Position numbers and translations under genes: made by a program | Part shown: positions 54,972-62,884 of the stretch, in pieces | Numbering within the stretch: the first letter of the stretch is position 1 | Layout of the letters: each line of letters opens with the position of its first letter | Assembly (NCBI GenBank): GCA_000381585.1 | Contig: KB906735.1 | Span: forward strand, 270,242-334,241 | Source: Acidobacteriaceae bacterium KBS 83 | Lineage (GTDB): Bacteria > Acidobacteriota > Terriglobia > Terriglobales > Acidobacteriaceae | Length of the DNA stretch: 64,000 nt | Direction: 5' to 3' | The notes under the pieces: generated by a model | Told to the model about the DNA's origin: nothing | Databases searched by the model: none | Seen by the model: the letters and a program-made list of their open reading frames with translations, nothing else

Positions 54972-55799
54972 TCAATTGGAGTCTGTGGACGCAGCAACCA
55001 AGCGCCACCTCTCGGTTTCCTTTTCTACAAAGGCGTTCTTGTCAGCGATTCGCTTTAAAGTGTCGTTGCCCAACGGCAAGCGCAGCGGCGGCTCAGCAGT
55101 TCTCACAACTTGTAGAACCGCCTGAGCGAGCTTACTGGGATCACCTGGTTGGTGGTGATTGTGGCCCTCCATAAGGTCGCGCATCTCACCGACTGTATCT
55201 GCGTAGCCACTGATTACATTTGCCGTCTTAACAAGGGAGCTGCTATCGAGAAAGTCTGTCCGAAAGAAACCTGGCTCCATAACGGTTGCATGGATACCCA
55301 AGGGAGCAAGTTCGTCGTGCAGGGATTCCGTTATACCCTCAACAGCGAACTTGGTTGACGAATAGACCCCCCACCCCGGATAAGAGCTATAACCACCGAT
55401 CGAAGAGATTTTAATGATGTCTCCAGATTTTTGTTCGCGCATATAGGGAAGGACAGCACGTGTTACATTCAGGAGACCAAAGACGTTCGTCCGGTAGATG
55501 TTTCGACCTCCTGCGCTACTTTCCTCGACGGCGCCTAGTAGCCCGTAGCCGGCATTGTTTACTAGTACATCGATGCGTCCGAACTGTCTCACTCCAGCGT
55601 CAACTGCGTTCTTCGCCTGTGATTCATCGGTTACGTCAAGAACAACTGCAATGGCATTTGAATCCTTTCCTAAATAATCAAGCGTACTTATCTTCCTTGC
55701 TGTTGCAATAACCTTATCTCCGGCAGAAAGAACTGCCTTCGCGATTTCGGCTCCTAAGCCACGAGAAGCTCCAGTAATTATCCATACCTTTTGTGTCAT
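54972..55799 (-). CDS. Short-chain dehydrogenase/reductase (carbonyl reductase-like)
   Basis: A 275-residue SDR: TGASRGLGAEIAKAVLSAGD (cofactor loop), VIATARK with Arg favouring NADP, VLVNNAGYGLLGAVEE, ISSIGGYSSYPGWGVYSSTK (Ser, Tyr and Lys of the catalytic set), and LHDELAPLGIHATVMEPGFF. This belongs to the 'oxidoreductase/ketoreductase' SDR branch often found next to AKR genes. GAGG lies 7 bases before the ATG. About 190 bases separate it from the AKR gene, so they may have separate promoters. Confidence 0.9.
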   Translation of the reverse strand: MTQKVWIITGASRGLGAEIAKAVLSAGDKVIATARKISTLDYLGKDSNAIAVVLDVTDESQAKNAVDAGVRQFGRIDVLVNNAGYGLLGAVEESSAGGRNIYRTNVFGLLNVTRAVLPYMREQKSGDIIKISSIGGYSSYPGWGVYSSTKFAVEGITESLHDELAPLGIHATVMEPGFFRTDFLDSSSLVKTANVISGYADTVGEMRDLMEGHNHHQPGDPSKLAQAVLQVVRTAEPPLRLPLGNDTLKRIADKNAFVEKETERWRLVAASTDSN

Positions 55800-56475
55800 T
55801 ATTGCGCCTCAGACTCTTGGTCTTCTAAAGTGGAGTGTTGTGCGGTTATAAACATGCTCTTGCAACGCCCGGCTACTTTTAGCGATGTCATTCATTGCCT
55901 GCGGTCTTCCTGTTGTTGTCACGGATGTAACGATCTGCGCTCCGATTCCACGTGTTGGACTGAGCTAGCAGCCATTAAGGTCAACAGCTATGCGCAGCTG
56001 CTCTTGAGCGATCCACTCCTTCACAAAGCCGGGGCAATTCTTAAGCTCGACGCCTTTCCGGTCGCACGTCGTAAGAAAAGTGATGGCGTCGCGATGGACG
56101 AGCATGACCTCCGTTAGGTCGAGGACGGCACCGGGGCATTCCTTTCGATCAACTCCTCGGTCATGCTTACGTGTTCAACTTGAATGCGGCCGCAACGCGT
56201 AATACGACCCTGTTATCATTACCAGCGAGCCGTTCGATCTTACAGGTCATTGAGAACACCTTCAGTGCAACCGCCTCTCGATGCTTTGCATGTGGCCTCA
56301 AGTGCGAATGCAGTATCAGGACAATGCTCTAATTCTTTTGACGGTTTAATGAAGCGCTCCTCCAATATCTATGCGTGCGTGGGTTCAACTACTGTTCCGG
56401 GGTGCCTCAGCATTTTCCAACATGCACGATCGCTAAGTGCACGCCGAAGGCCATTCTGTAAGTGTCCGAAAAGGA
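55800..56475. other. Interval without recognised gene
   Basis: Should hold the promoter of the SDR gene. No regulator gene, tRNA or repeat is seen. Confidence 0.4.
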
Positions 56476-56706
56476 ATGAGGGCAGTAGAAAAGAAGGTTG
56501 TCGTGCTTCGCGAAATTCGCGAGAACCGTGATTTTCGTAGACTCTTCACGGATTTCATAGCCATCATTGAAATGGCTCTTCTCAATGGCCCTTCATCTTG
56601 GAGCCAAGAGGCGGTGGAGGTGTTGGACGGGGCGACGTCGCTCCCCTCTCTGCGGCGGGATCATCTGATAAGGCTGGTGGGACGGTTGCTGTGGTTGCCG
56701 GTCTGA
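56476..56706 (+). CDS. Hypothetical small protein, doubtful
   Basis: A 76-residue frame rich in Arg, Leu and Val: KKVVVLREIRENRDFRRLFT, then FIAIIEMALLNGPSSWSQEA and VEVLDGATSLPSLRRDHL. Composition is compatible with a small helical cytoplasmic protein. No family and no ribosome site is clear; it could be island debris. Confidence 0.3.
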   Translation: MRAVEKKVVVLREIRENRDFRRLFTDFIAIIEMALLNGPSSWSQEAVEVLDGATSLPSLRRDHLIRLVGRLLWLPV

Positions 56707-56984
56707 TCGCAGCCGTCAAGCTGGCACGCGTGGAATGGATCGAGCTGCAAAAACCGGAGTCCGCGGGTGCGCTCTGCGATCTCCGGCTCGATTACTTGCG
56801 CGCATGGTCGTGGAAGCGAGCAAAGGGAAGGCGTGAAGGGCGACATGTCAAAGTGTCACGTGACGGTCTCGACGAAGCATGGTCCACCACTGACGGAGTG
56901 TGTCGAGACCTCCGTACCCGGCCTCGCACTGAACATGGACAAGTTTGATGTCCTGGCTCGCTTTCCCTTACGGCCAGCAAACTA

Positions 56985-57200
56985 ATGTGTGGCCGCTATG
57001 TTCGTCGCTCTGACAAGTAACGCATCACGGAGTACTTCGCAGTTCACGGTCCATGCATTCCAGACTTCGGGCCGAGCTGGAACATCGCGCCGTAGACCTT
57101 TCGGCCGATCATCAGACTGAACCGCGACACCGGCGAGCGCGAGATCCGTGCCTTATTGGATACTGTTGGCGAAATCAGGCGCAGCCGCTGAAGCTTCCGA
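56985..57200 (+). pseudogene. SRAP (YedK/HMCES-type) N-terminal pseudogene
   Basis: The frame begins MCGRYVRRSDK, hits TAA, continues RITEYFAVHGPCIPDFGPSW, NIAP, hits TAG, then TFRPIIRLNRDTGEREIRA before losing homology. It is a clear relative of the intact SRAP gene 1.6 kb downstream (MCGRYARRSDKQKIAEHFAV), with both stops explained by single substitutions in Gln or Lys codons. Catalytic Cys2 is kept but the rest of the protein is gone. Confidence 0.82.
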
Positions 57201-57435
57201 AAAGACTTCACGGGAGCTGCTAAGAAGCCTTCACTGGCTGAAAATAAATTCATCACTTTAAGCCTTATGGCACGAGGTATACTCGGCCTTCCACAAGATA
57301 TGCGGCGGCAATTCTTCTCTTAATGCTGGGGATTTTCTGCACAGCTCTATTTGGTACTGCCATCTCGGTCCGTGATCCCAAGCGACTTGGTGAATCGTTG
57401 CCGGTCGTGCAAGCTCCTCCCGTATGGGGAAGAAT

Positions 57436-58053
57436 TCAGTGAGCTTTGGCAGAATCGTCTTGCAAACGCGTGTCTATTGCGATCCAATTCACTTCCCAGG
57501 TCTTGCCCCCATCTTCCGAGAATGATTGTTCAAAACGGCATGAATTCGGAGTGATGTCCGAAATAACGAAGCGAACATAGATAGCTCTGCCATTCAGCGT
57601 TTCCTGATCGAAAAACTCGCCGCGGCCATTCTTGAACTGCCCGATCGTGGGTTGGCTTATGGTCCCGCCACTGCTGTTGGCAAAATTGAGGCTCCACTGG
57701 CGAGATTGAGGATTGTATAGACGAAGGCTCAGACCTTCGAGATGACCCGATGGGCCATCGACTTCGAGTTCTACCAGATTGGCGTGGCCATTCCAGACCC
57801 TGCGAACGACGGTCGTACCGTCGTATTCGATCCACGTAGTGGAACCAGTTAAAGGATGCGCCAAACGCCGGAGGTGGGTTGTCCAGTCGCCAATTTCGAA
57901 GTCAAAATCGTGTTGCCCATCCCGCTCCATGTAACCCGGTTGTGCGCTTATGGCTGATGCGTCCAAATTCTGCTGAGCAAGTCCATGATGAGGTTGCCGA
58001 ATGACAATCAGGCTACCCATCAGAAGACAAGTTCGAATGTGTTTGATGTGCAT
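57436..58053 (-). CDS. Secreted protein of unknown function (DUF1579-like)
   Basis: A 205-residue exported protein. GAGGAAAAG precedes the ATG. Signal peptide: HIRTCLLMGSLIVIRQPHHG with cleavage near LAQQ. The mature part reads HDFDFEIGDWTTHLRRLAHP, WIEYDGTTVVRRVWNGHANL, GLSLRLYNPQSRQWSLNFAN and FEQSFSEDGGKTWEVNWIAI. Repeated short beta strands with conserved Trp suggest a small beta-barrel (calycin-like). Function is unknown. It is intact inside the island debris. Confidence 0.75.
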   Translation of the reverse strand: MHIKHIRTCLLMGSLIVIRQPHHGLAQQNLDASAISAQPGYMERDGQHDFDFEIGDWTTHLRRLAHPLTGSTTWIEYDGTTVVRRVWNGHANLVELEVDGPSGHLEGLSLRLYNPQSRQWSLNFANSSGGTISQPTIGQFKNGRGEFFDQETLNGRAIYVRFVISDITPNSCRFEQSFSEDGGKTWEVNWIAIDTRLQDDSAKAH

Positions 58054-58329
58054 CTTTTCCTCGTCTCATTTGTCTCTCTATCCCGCCGGGACGACAACGA
58101 CTTGCCTGCCTTGGACCATCCCGAATCGCGAGCAAGTCGTAGTCACGCAAGGAAATTAAATCAACCAGTGGTCTGCCACAATAGCCACTTCTGATGCATT
58201 ACGATGTAACCACTTTAAGTTCGGTCCGAATGAAAAAAGCGTGCCGTCGTCATTCTAGGCCGTCAGCACCGAGAAGGGCCTTCTGGTGGCGGGATAGCCC
58301 GCAGCTGCATCTGCACTTCGTCGTTGGAG

Positions 58330-58540
58330 ACACTGAGGCTCTTGACGCTGGAGGTGGTCGCACTCTCCGTTCATGGGGAACGTCACAACGGAAATTTCCC
58401 ACAGCCGGAGTTCCTTCAGCATACTGACGACCCCGCGTATCGAGGATTGCAGAGTCTCTAAGCCGGTGGACATCCCCTTGATGACACTGGCATTCATGAA
58501 CGTGTAGGCCTTAGGGCAGTTGTAACCGAAAACTTTTGAT
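58330..58540 (-). mobile_element. HK97-type phage prohead protease scrap
   Basis: The minus strand reads NCPKAYTFMNASVIKGMSTG, LETLQSSIRGVVSMLKELRL and WEISVVTFPMNGECD. The (I/V)KG(L/M)S.G...(V)..LKE..LWEISVVTFPMN pattern is characteristic of the S78 prohead protease of tailed phages. Only the C-terminal active-site-flanking part is left. It is direct evidence for past prophage DNA here. Confidence 0.72.
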
Positions 58541-58560
58541 CGTCAGATAGCATTGAACGC

Positions 58561-59304
58561 ATGTGTGGTCGCTACGCACGACGCTCAGATAAGCAGAAGA
58601 TCGCCGAGCATTTCGCCGTGCATGGCCCTTCCCTACCAGATTTCGGTCCGTCCTGGAACGTTGCGCCGCAGACCTTTCAGCCCGTTCTGAGGCTTAATCG
58701 GGATACCGGCGAACGCGAGATCGTCATGATGCGATGGGGACTCGTGCCCTATTGGGCAAAGGACCCGAAGATCGGCCTGCGGACCATTAACGCCAAGGCA
58801 GAGACAATCACGACCGCGCCAGCGTTCCGTGAAGGCATCAAGTACCGTCGCTGCCTTGTACCTGCCGACGCATTTTACGAGTGGCAAAAGTTAAACACCA
58901 ACACGAAGCAGCCGTTTGCGATCGCGTTAAAGAGCGGAGAACCGTATGCGTTTGCCGGGTTGTGGGAGAGATCGAAAGATCGGAAGGCAGCCGCAGATTT
59001 GCTTACATTTACGGTGATCACGACAGACCCGAATGAAGTGGTGCAGCGACTGCACGACAGGATGCCATGCATCATTGCGAAGCGAGACTATGACCGCTGG
59101 CTCACACCTGGAGATCCACTGCGACCACCGGTCGATCTGCTCAGACCATTCGACGCGGAGAAGATGACTGCCTGGCGGGTAGACGCGAAGGTGGGAAACG
59201 TGAAGTACGACACGTCAGATTTGATTGAGCCAGTTTCGATGAGCACGGGAGAGGTTCAAAAAGCCGATGGGGAGGTTCCCAGGCCGGGGTCGCTCTTCCC
59301 GTGA
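58561..59304 (+). CDS. SRAP-domain DNA-protein crosslink protein (YedK/HMCES family)
   Basis: A 247-residue protein that in this family crosslinks to abasic sites in single-stranded DNA. Start: MCGRYARRSD with catalytic Cys2 exposed after Met removal. Asn in LRTINAKAET (about 80), Glu in ADAFYEWQKL (about 105) and His in VVQRLHDRMPCII (about 164) form the rest of the active site. Length and order match E. coli YedK with an extended C-terminus. It lies between a phage protease scrap and a decayed integrase, a common setting because SRAP genes travel on mobile elements. A broken paralogue lies at 56985. Confidence 0.92.
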   Translation: MCGRYARRSDKQKIAEHFAVHGPSLPDFGPSWNVAPQTFQPVLRLNRDTGEREIVMMRWGLVPYWAKDPKIGLRTINAKAETITTAPAFREGIKYRRCLVPADAFYEWQKLNTNTKQPFAIALKSGEPYAFAGLWERSKDRKAAADLLTFTVITTDPNEVVQRLHDRMPCIIAKRDYDRWLTPGDPLRPPVDLLRPFDAEKMTAWRVDAKVGNVKYDTSDLIEPVSMSTGEVQKADGEVPRPGSLFP

Positions 59305-59319
59305 TTGCTTGGCAGTTTC

Positions 59320-59535
59320 GTCGAGATTATGCGGCGGCTCGTTGCGCAGGGGGTACCAAGTGCCAGGGATGGGTCGGGCGATGTTGCCTGGGGCCAGTGC
59401 CGCCTGTTCCGCCTCTTTCCTTCGCTCAGCAGCCAGCTGATTTTTCAGATCCTGGATGTTGTTGTCGGTGTTGTCCTGTACTACTGGCTGTGGCGGATCG
59501 TTTTTACCCGTCGGCTGATGGGCTACCCTTGAAGC
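59320..59535 (-). pseudogene. Possible TrbI/VirB10 conjugation-protein fragment
   Basis: The minus strand reads SRVAHQPTGKNDPPQPVVQD, NTDNNIQDLKNQLAAERRKE and AEQAALA. The Pro-rich stretch followed by DNNIQ.LK.QLAAER coiled coil resembles the N-terminal region of TrbI/VirB10 proteins. It is short and outside any proper gene, so the call is tentative; if right it indicates conjugative as well as phage-type DNA. Confidence 0.35.
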
Positions 59536-59567
59536 GAGCCATCCGTTCCCGCCGACGGGAGAAATCC

Positions 59568-60813
59568 ATGAAGCGGACACGGCATCAACAAGGAACACTC
59601 AGGCTCGAAGAACGTGCGAACGGCACACGCGTGTGGGAGTACCGATGGTACGAAACACAGATCGACGGCTCGCGCCGTCTACGCAGAGCAATGATCGGTA
59701 CTTTGGATGAGTATCCGACCGAATCAGGAGCGCAAAAGGCCGTCGCCGCGCTTAGGGCAAATATCAACTCTGAAACCCCTCGGGGCCAACTTGACGCGGT
59801 CAGCTTTGGGACCTTGACCCAGCATTACCGCGAGCGAGAACTGACCGAGGCCTCCGGCAAAACATTCAAGACAATCAACGTAAACGAAGGCTACTTGGAA
59901 AGGTGGATCACACCGCGATGGTCATCGTGCAGGCTGAAGGACATCAGGTCGGTCGTGGTGGAGGAATGGCTTCGGTTGCTTCCGCCCGCAAATGGAAGCA
60001 AAGCGAAGATTCGTAACCTAATGCACGCAATCTTCAATCACGCGATCCGCTGGGAATGGCACGACCGGAACCCAATCTCGATGGTGCGGCAGAGCGCCAA
60101 GAGACAGAAGGTGCCTACTGTGTTGAACATCGAGCAGATCAAACCTCTGCTGGAGCATCTTCAGGATCCCGGCAAGACCGCCGTCCTCTTGGACACTCTC
60201 ACGGGTCTTCGTGTGAGCGAATTGCTCGCGCTCAAGTGGTCGGACGTGGACTTCGAAAATCTCGTTCTTCACGTCACCCGCTCGATAGCATATCAGCATG
60301 TCGGCCCTTGTAAGACAGAGGCATCGCAGAAGCCTGTCCCACTCGACCCGGAACTGGCCGAGGCGCTGCTAATGTCGCGCCGGAGGTCACCTTATCCTGG
60401 CGACGCCGATTGGGTCTTCGTAAACCCAGCCAGCTCGGGCAAATTGCCATACTGGTCGTTCTCTATCTATCGGACCTACATCAAACCAGCGCTCAAAAAG
60501 GCGAAGATCACCTCCAAGGTGGGCTGGCACACCTTCCGTCACTCCTTTCGCAACGATCCTTAAGTCGCACGGCGAAGACGTGAAGACAGTACAGGAAGAC
60601 GTGAAGACAGTACAGAAACTCGTGCGGCACGCGAACAGCAGCGTGACCCTCAACCTCTACGCACAAGCGGTAACGGACATCAAGCGCACTGCGCAGAGCA
60701 AAGTGGCACGGCTTGTTTTCGCCGAAAAGGCAGTAACCGATGATTGGAAACCTTATTGGACCTTTTTGGACCGGCGGCGATTTCCGGCGATGTCGGCTAA
60801 GTTATTGAATTAA
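59568..60813 (+). pseudogene. Tyrosine recombinase (integrase), inactivated by frameshift
   Basis: A nearly complete integrase of about 410 residues. GGGAGAAATCC precedes the ATG. It has an Arg-rich N-terminal arm (RTRHQQGTLRLEERANGTRV), a core-binding SAM-like domain, and catalytic residues TGLRVSELLALKW (Arg), GWHTFRHSF (His-x-x-Arg) and NLYAQA (Tyr). An extra A at about 60552 shifts the frame after RHSFR (it should read RTILKSHGEDVKTVQ). Beyond that a 21-bp tandem duplication repeats EDVKTVQ. The last codon ends 3 bases from the tRNA-Glu CCA end, so the element used this tRNA as its target. Confidence 0.88.
60574..60615 (+). repeat. 21-bp perfect tandem duplication in the integrase
   Basis: Two abutting identical 21-base units (60574-60594 and 60595-60615), in frame and encoding EDVKTVQ twice, just before the catalytic Tyr helix. 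Related integrases normally have this segment once (GEDVKTVQELLRHA). Confidence 0.9.
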
Positions 60814-60815
60814 TT

Positions 60816-60891
60816 TGGCGTCCCCGACGGGATTCGAACCCGTGTTACCGCCGTGAAAGGGCGATGTCCTAGGCCACTGGACGACGGGGAC
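60816..60891 (-). tRNA. tRNA-Glu(TTC)
   Basis: Read on the minus strand: acceptor GTCCCCG pairing CGGGGAC, D-arm GTCCAGTGGCCTAGGAC, anticodon stem-loop with CCTTTCAC (anticodon TTC), T-arm ACGGG-TTCGAAT-CCCGT, discriminator G and an encoded CCA at 60816-60818. All stems are intact. It is the boundary of the mobile region at its left, with an integrase gene abutting its 3' end. Confidence 0.95.
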
Positions 60892-61093
60892 GCTGGGCGG
60901 GTTTACAGAGGTTGCCGGGCGGCAACGCTAGACCCGCTGGAGGCTGACTCTGAGGCTACCAAGGGGTGGGGGTGCTGTCAAAAGGCGAGTCTGTTCGCAG
61001 ACGGAAGCACTTTGGTTCCAGAGATTGTTCCATCTGTTATCAGCAATCCTTCATGGCAGGGAATGCGCGCAATGGATGCTATAACCCAATCAC

Positions 61094-61765
61094 ATGCGCA
61101 AGTTCCACTACCTCGAGACTCTGACGATTGTCTTCGTCGTCGTTCTAGTGATTTCGAATCTTGTCGGACCGAAGATGTGCCAGGTCGGCCCGTTCAAACT
61201 GAGCGGGGCGGAGCTGCTCTTCCCAATCACCTATATTTTCGGCGATGTCTTCACCGAGGTATATGGATATGCGGCGTCGCGGCGAGCGATCTGGATGGGG
61301 TTTCTTGCCATGGGGCTGCTATCGGTTTTTGGAGAGATTGCCGTTGCCCTCCCGCCAGCACCGGATTGGCATAATCAGCAGGCCTTTGCGACCGTCTTCG
61401 GTCTGGTCCCGCGATTTGCCATCGCCAGCCTTGTGGCCTATTGGGCCGGCGAATTCACCAATTCGTATACCATGGCGAAGCTGAAGCTGCTGACGCGGGG
61501 CTCTAAACTATGGACGCGCACTATCGGTTCGACCCTCACGGGACAGGCTGTGGACACGACGATCGTGATTCTGATCGCGTTTTACGACGCGCCATGGTCT
61601 ACAAAGGCGAACATCATCGTGTCGTCGTATGTCGCCAAAGTTCTGTATGAGGTACTAGCAACACCGATCACATATGCGGTGGTATACGGGCTGAAGAAAT
61701 CGGAGCATGTGGACACCTTTGACGATCACACCTCTTTCAACCCGTTTCGTCTTCGATCGAACTAA
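61094..61765 (+). CDS. yhhQ: Queuosine-precursor transporter (VUT family)
   Basis: A 223-residue six-helix membrane protein expected to import preQ0/preQ1 for tRNA queuosine synthesis. Family signatures: FVVVLVISNLVGPKM, SGAELLFPITYIFGDVFTEV with YGYAASRRAIWMGF, SLVAYWAGEFTNSYTMAKLK and TLTGQAVDTTIVILIAF. All core motifs of the VUT/YhhQ family are intact. There is no strong ribosome site and no recognisable preQ1 riboswitch in the 200 bases upstream. It stands alone between tRNA-Glu and the quinone oxidoreductase. Confidence 0.9.
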   Translation: MRKFHYLETLTIVFVVVLVISNLVGPKMCQVGPFKLSGAELLFPITYIFGDVFTEVYGYAASRRAIWMGFLAMGLLSVFGEIAVALPPAPDWHNQQAFATVFGLVPRFAIASLVAYWAGEFTNSYTMAKLKLLTRGSKLWTRTIGSTLTGQAVDTTIVILIAFYDAPWSTKANIIVSSYVAKVLYEVLATPITYAVVYGLKKSEHVDTFDDHTSFNPFRLRSN

Positions 61766-61828
61766 GCTGAGTGGAGCAAGGACTTCGGCTCGCGATAGGC
61801 TCACTTTATGAATGTTCGAGAAGAGCGT

Positions 61829-62809
61829 ATGCGAGCAATTGTGCTCAAAGGACCTGGCGACGCGGGTACCATGCGCGTGGCCGAGGTTCCCCGCCCCACT
61901 CCGCGATCTGGCGAAGTCTTGATTAAAGTCACCGCCGCCGGCGTGAACCGCGCCGACATTGTGCAACGCAAGGGACACTACCCCCCGCCAGCCGGCATCA
62001 CTGACATCCTGGGAATGGAAGTAAGCGGATACGTGGCAGCGACAGGCACAAATGTGGCCCGCTGGAAGGCGGGTGATGCGGTCTGCGCTCTGTTGGCCGG
62101 CGGTGGCTATGCTGAGTATTGTGTGGCGCCGCAGGGCCAGGTGCTGCCGGTTCCAGATGGAGTTTCGCTAGAGCATGCTGCGTCTCTTCCCGAGGCGGCC
62201 TTCACGGTGTGGGCAAATCTCTTTTTCGACACCCAGCCGCTGAGGACACGGGAATCACTGCTGATTCAGGGCGGATCGAGCGGTATTGGTTCGTTTGCGA
62301 TCCAGGCTGCGCGAAGCATCGGCGCGCGCGTGGTCGCGACAGCCGGATCTCAAGAGAAGTGCGCGTATTGTCGTGACCTCGGCGCTGAAGCTGCTTGGAA
62401 TTACAAAGAGGAGAACTGGGTGGCGGCCGGATGGGCATGGTCGGAGGGCAAAGGCATTCAAGTAATCCTCGACATGATCGGCGGCGACTATTTCGGTAAA
62501 CACATTGAACTGCTTGCGCAGCGCGGACGACTGATCCATATCGCAACGACGAAAGGCGCCGAAGTGAAGCTCGATCTGCGCGAGGTAATGCGCAAACGGC
62601 TGATCGTGACCGGTTCCACGCTGCGAGCACGCAGGCCGGAGGAGAAGAGTCTGTTGCGTGAAGGCGTTGAGGCAAAGCTCTGGCCAGCGATTGCCAATGG
62701 TGCAATTCGTCCGACGGTGCACGCGAGATTCCCGCTCGCCGAGGCTGGAGACGCACACCAGCTGATGGAATCGAGCGCGCATCTGGGTAAGATTGTGCTG
62801 ACATTATGA
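61829..62809 (+). CDS. NAD(P)H:quinone oxidoreductase (zinc-free MDR family)
   Basis: A 326-residue medium-chain reductase of the PIG3/quinone oxidoreductase branch. Key segments: AAGVNRADIVQRKGHYPPPA, ILGMEVSGYVAATG, VCALLAGGGYAEYCVAPQGQ, cofactor loop LLIQGGSSGIGSFAIQAARS, and VILDMIGGDYFGKHIELLAQ. Zinc ligands of alcohol dehydrogenases are absent, as expected for this branch. Start 61829 is preferred over 61808 because RAIVLKGPG is the usual N-terminus. It would reduce quinones or enones with NADPH. Confidence 0.9.
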   Translation: MRAIVLKGPGDAGTMRVAEVPRPTPRSGEVLIKVTAAGVNRADIVQRKGHYPPPAGITDILGMEVSGYVAATGTNVARWKAGDAVCALLAGGGYAEYCVAPQGQVLPVPDGVSLEHAASLPEAAFTVWANLFFDTQPLRTRESLLIQGGSSGIGSFAIQAARSIGARVVATAGSQEKCAYCRDLGAEAAWNYKEENWVAAGWAWSEGKGIQVILDMIGGDYFGKHIELLAQRGRLIHIATTKGAEVKLDLREVMRKRLIVTGSTLRARRPEEKSLLREGVEAKLWPAIANGAIRPTVHARFPLAEAGDAHQLMESSAHLGKIVLTL

Positions 62810-62884
62810 GCCTATACCTTTCAGGTTAGTGCGAAGAGCGCGAATTGAATTGATGAGAGCGGGACACAGGATGGTTGAAGACCA

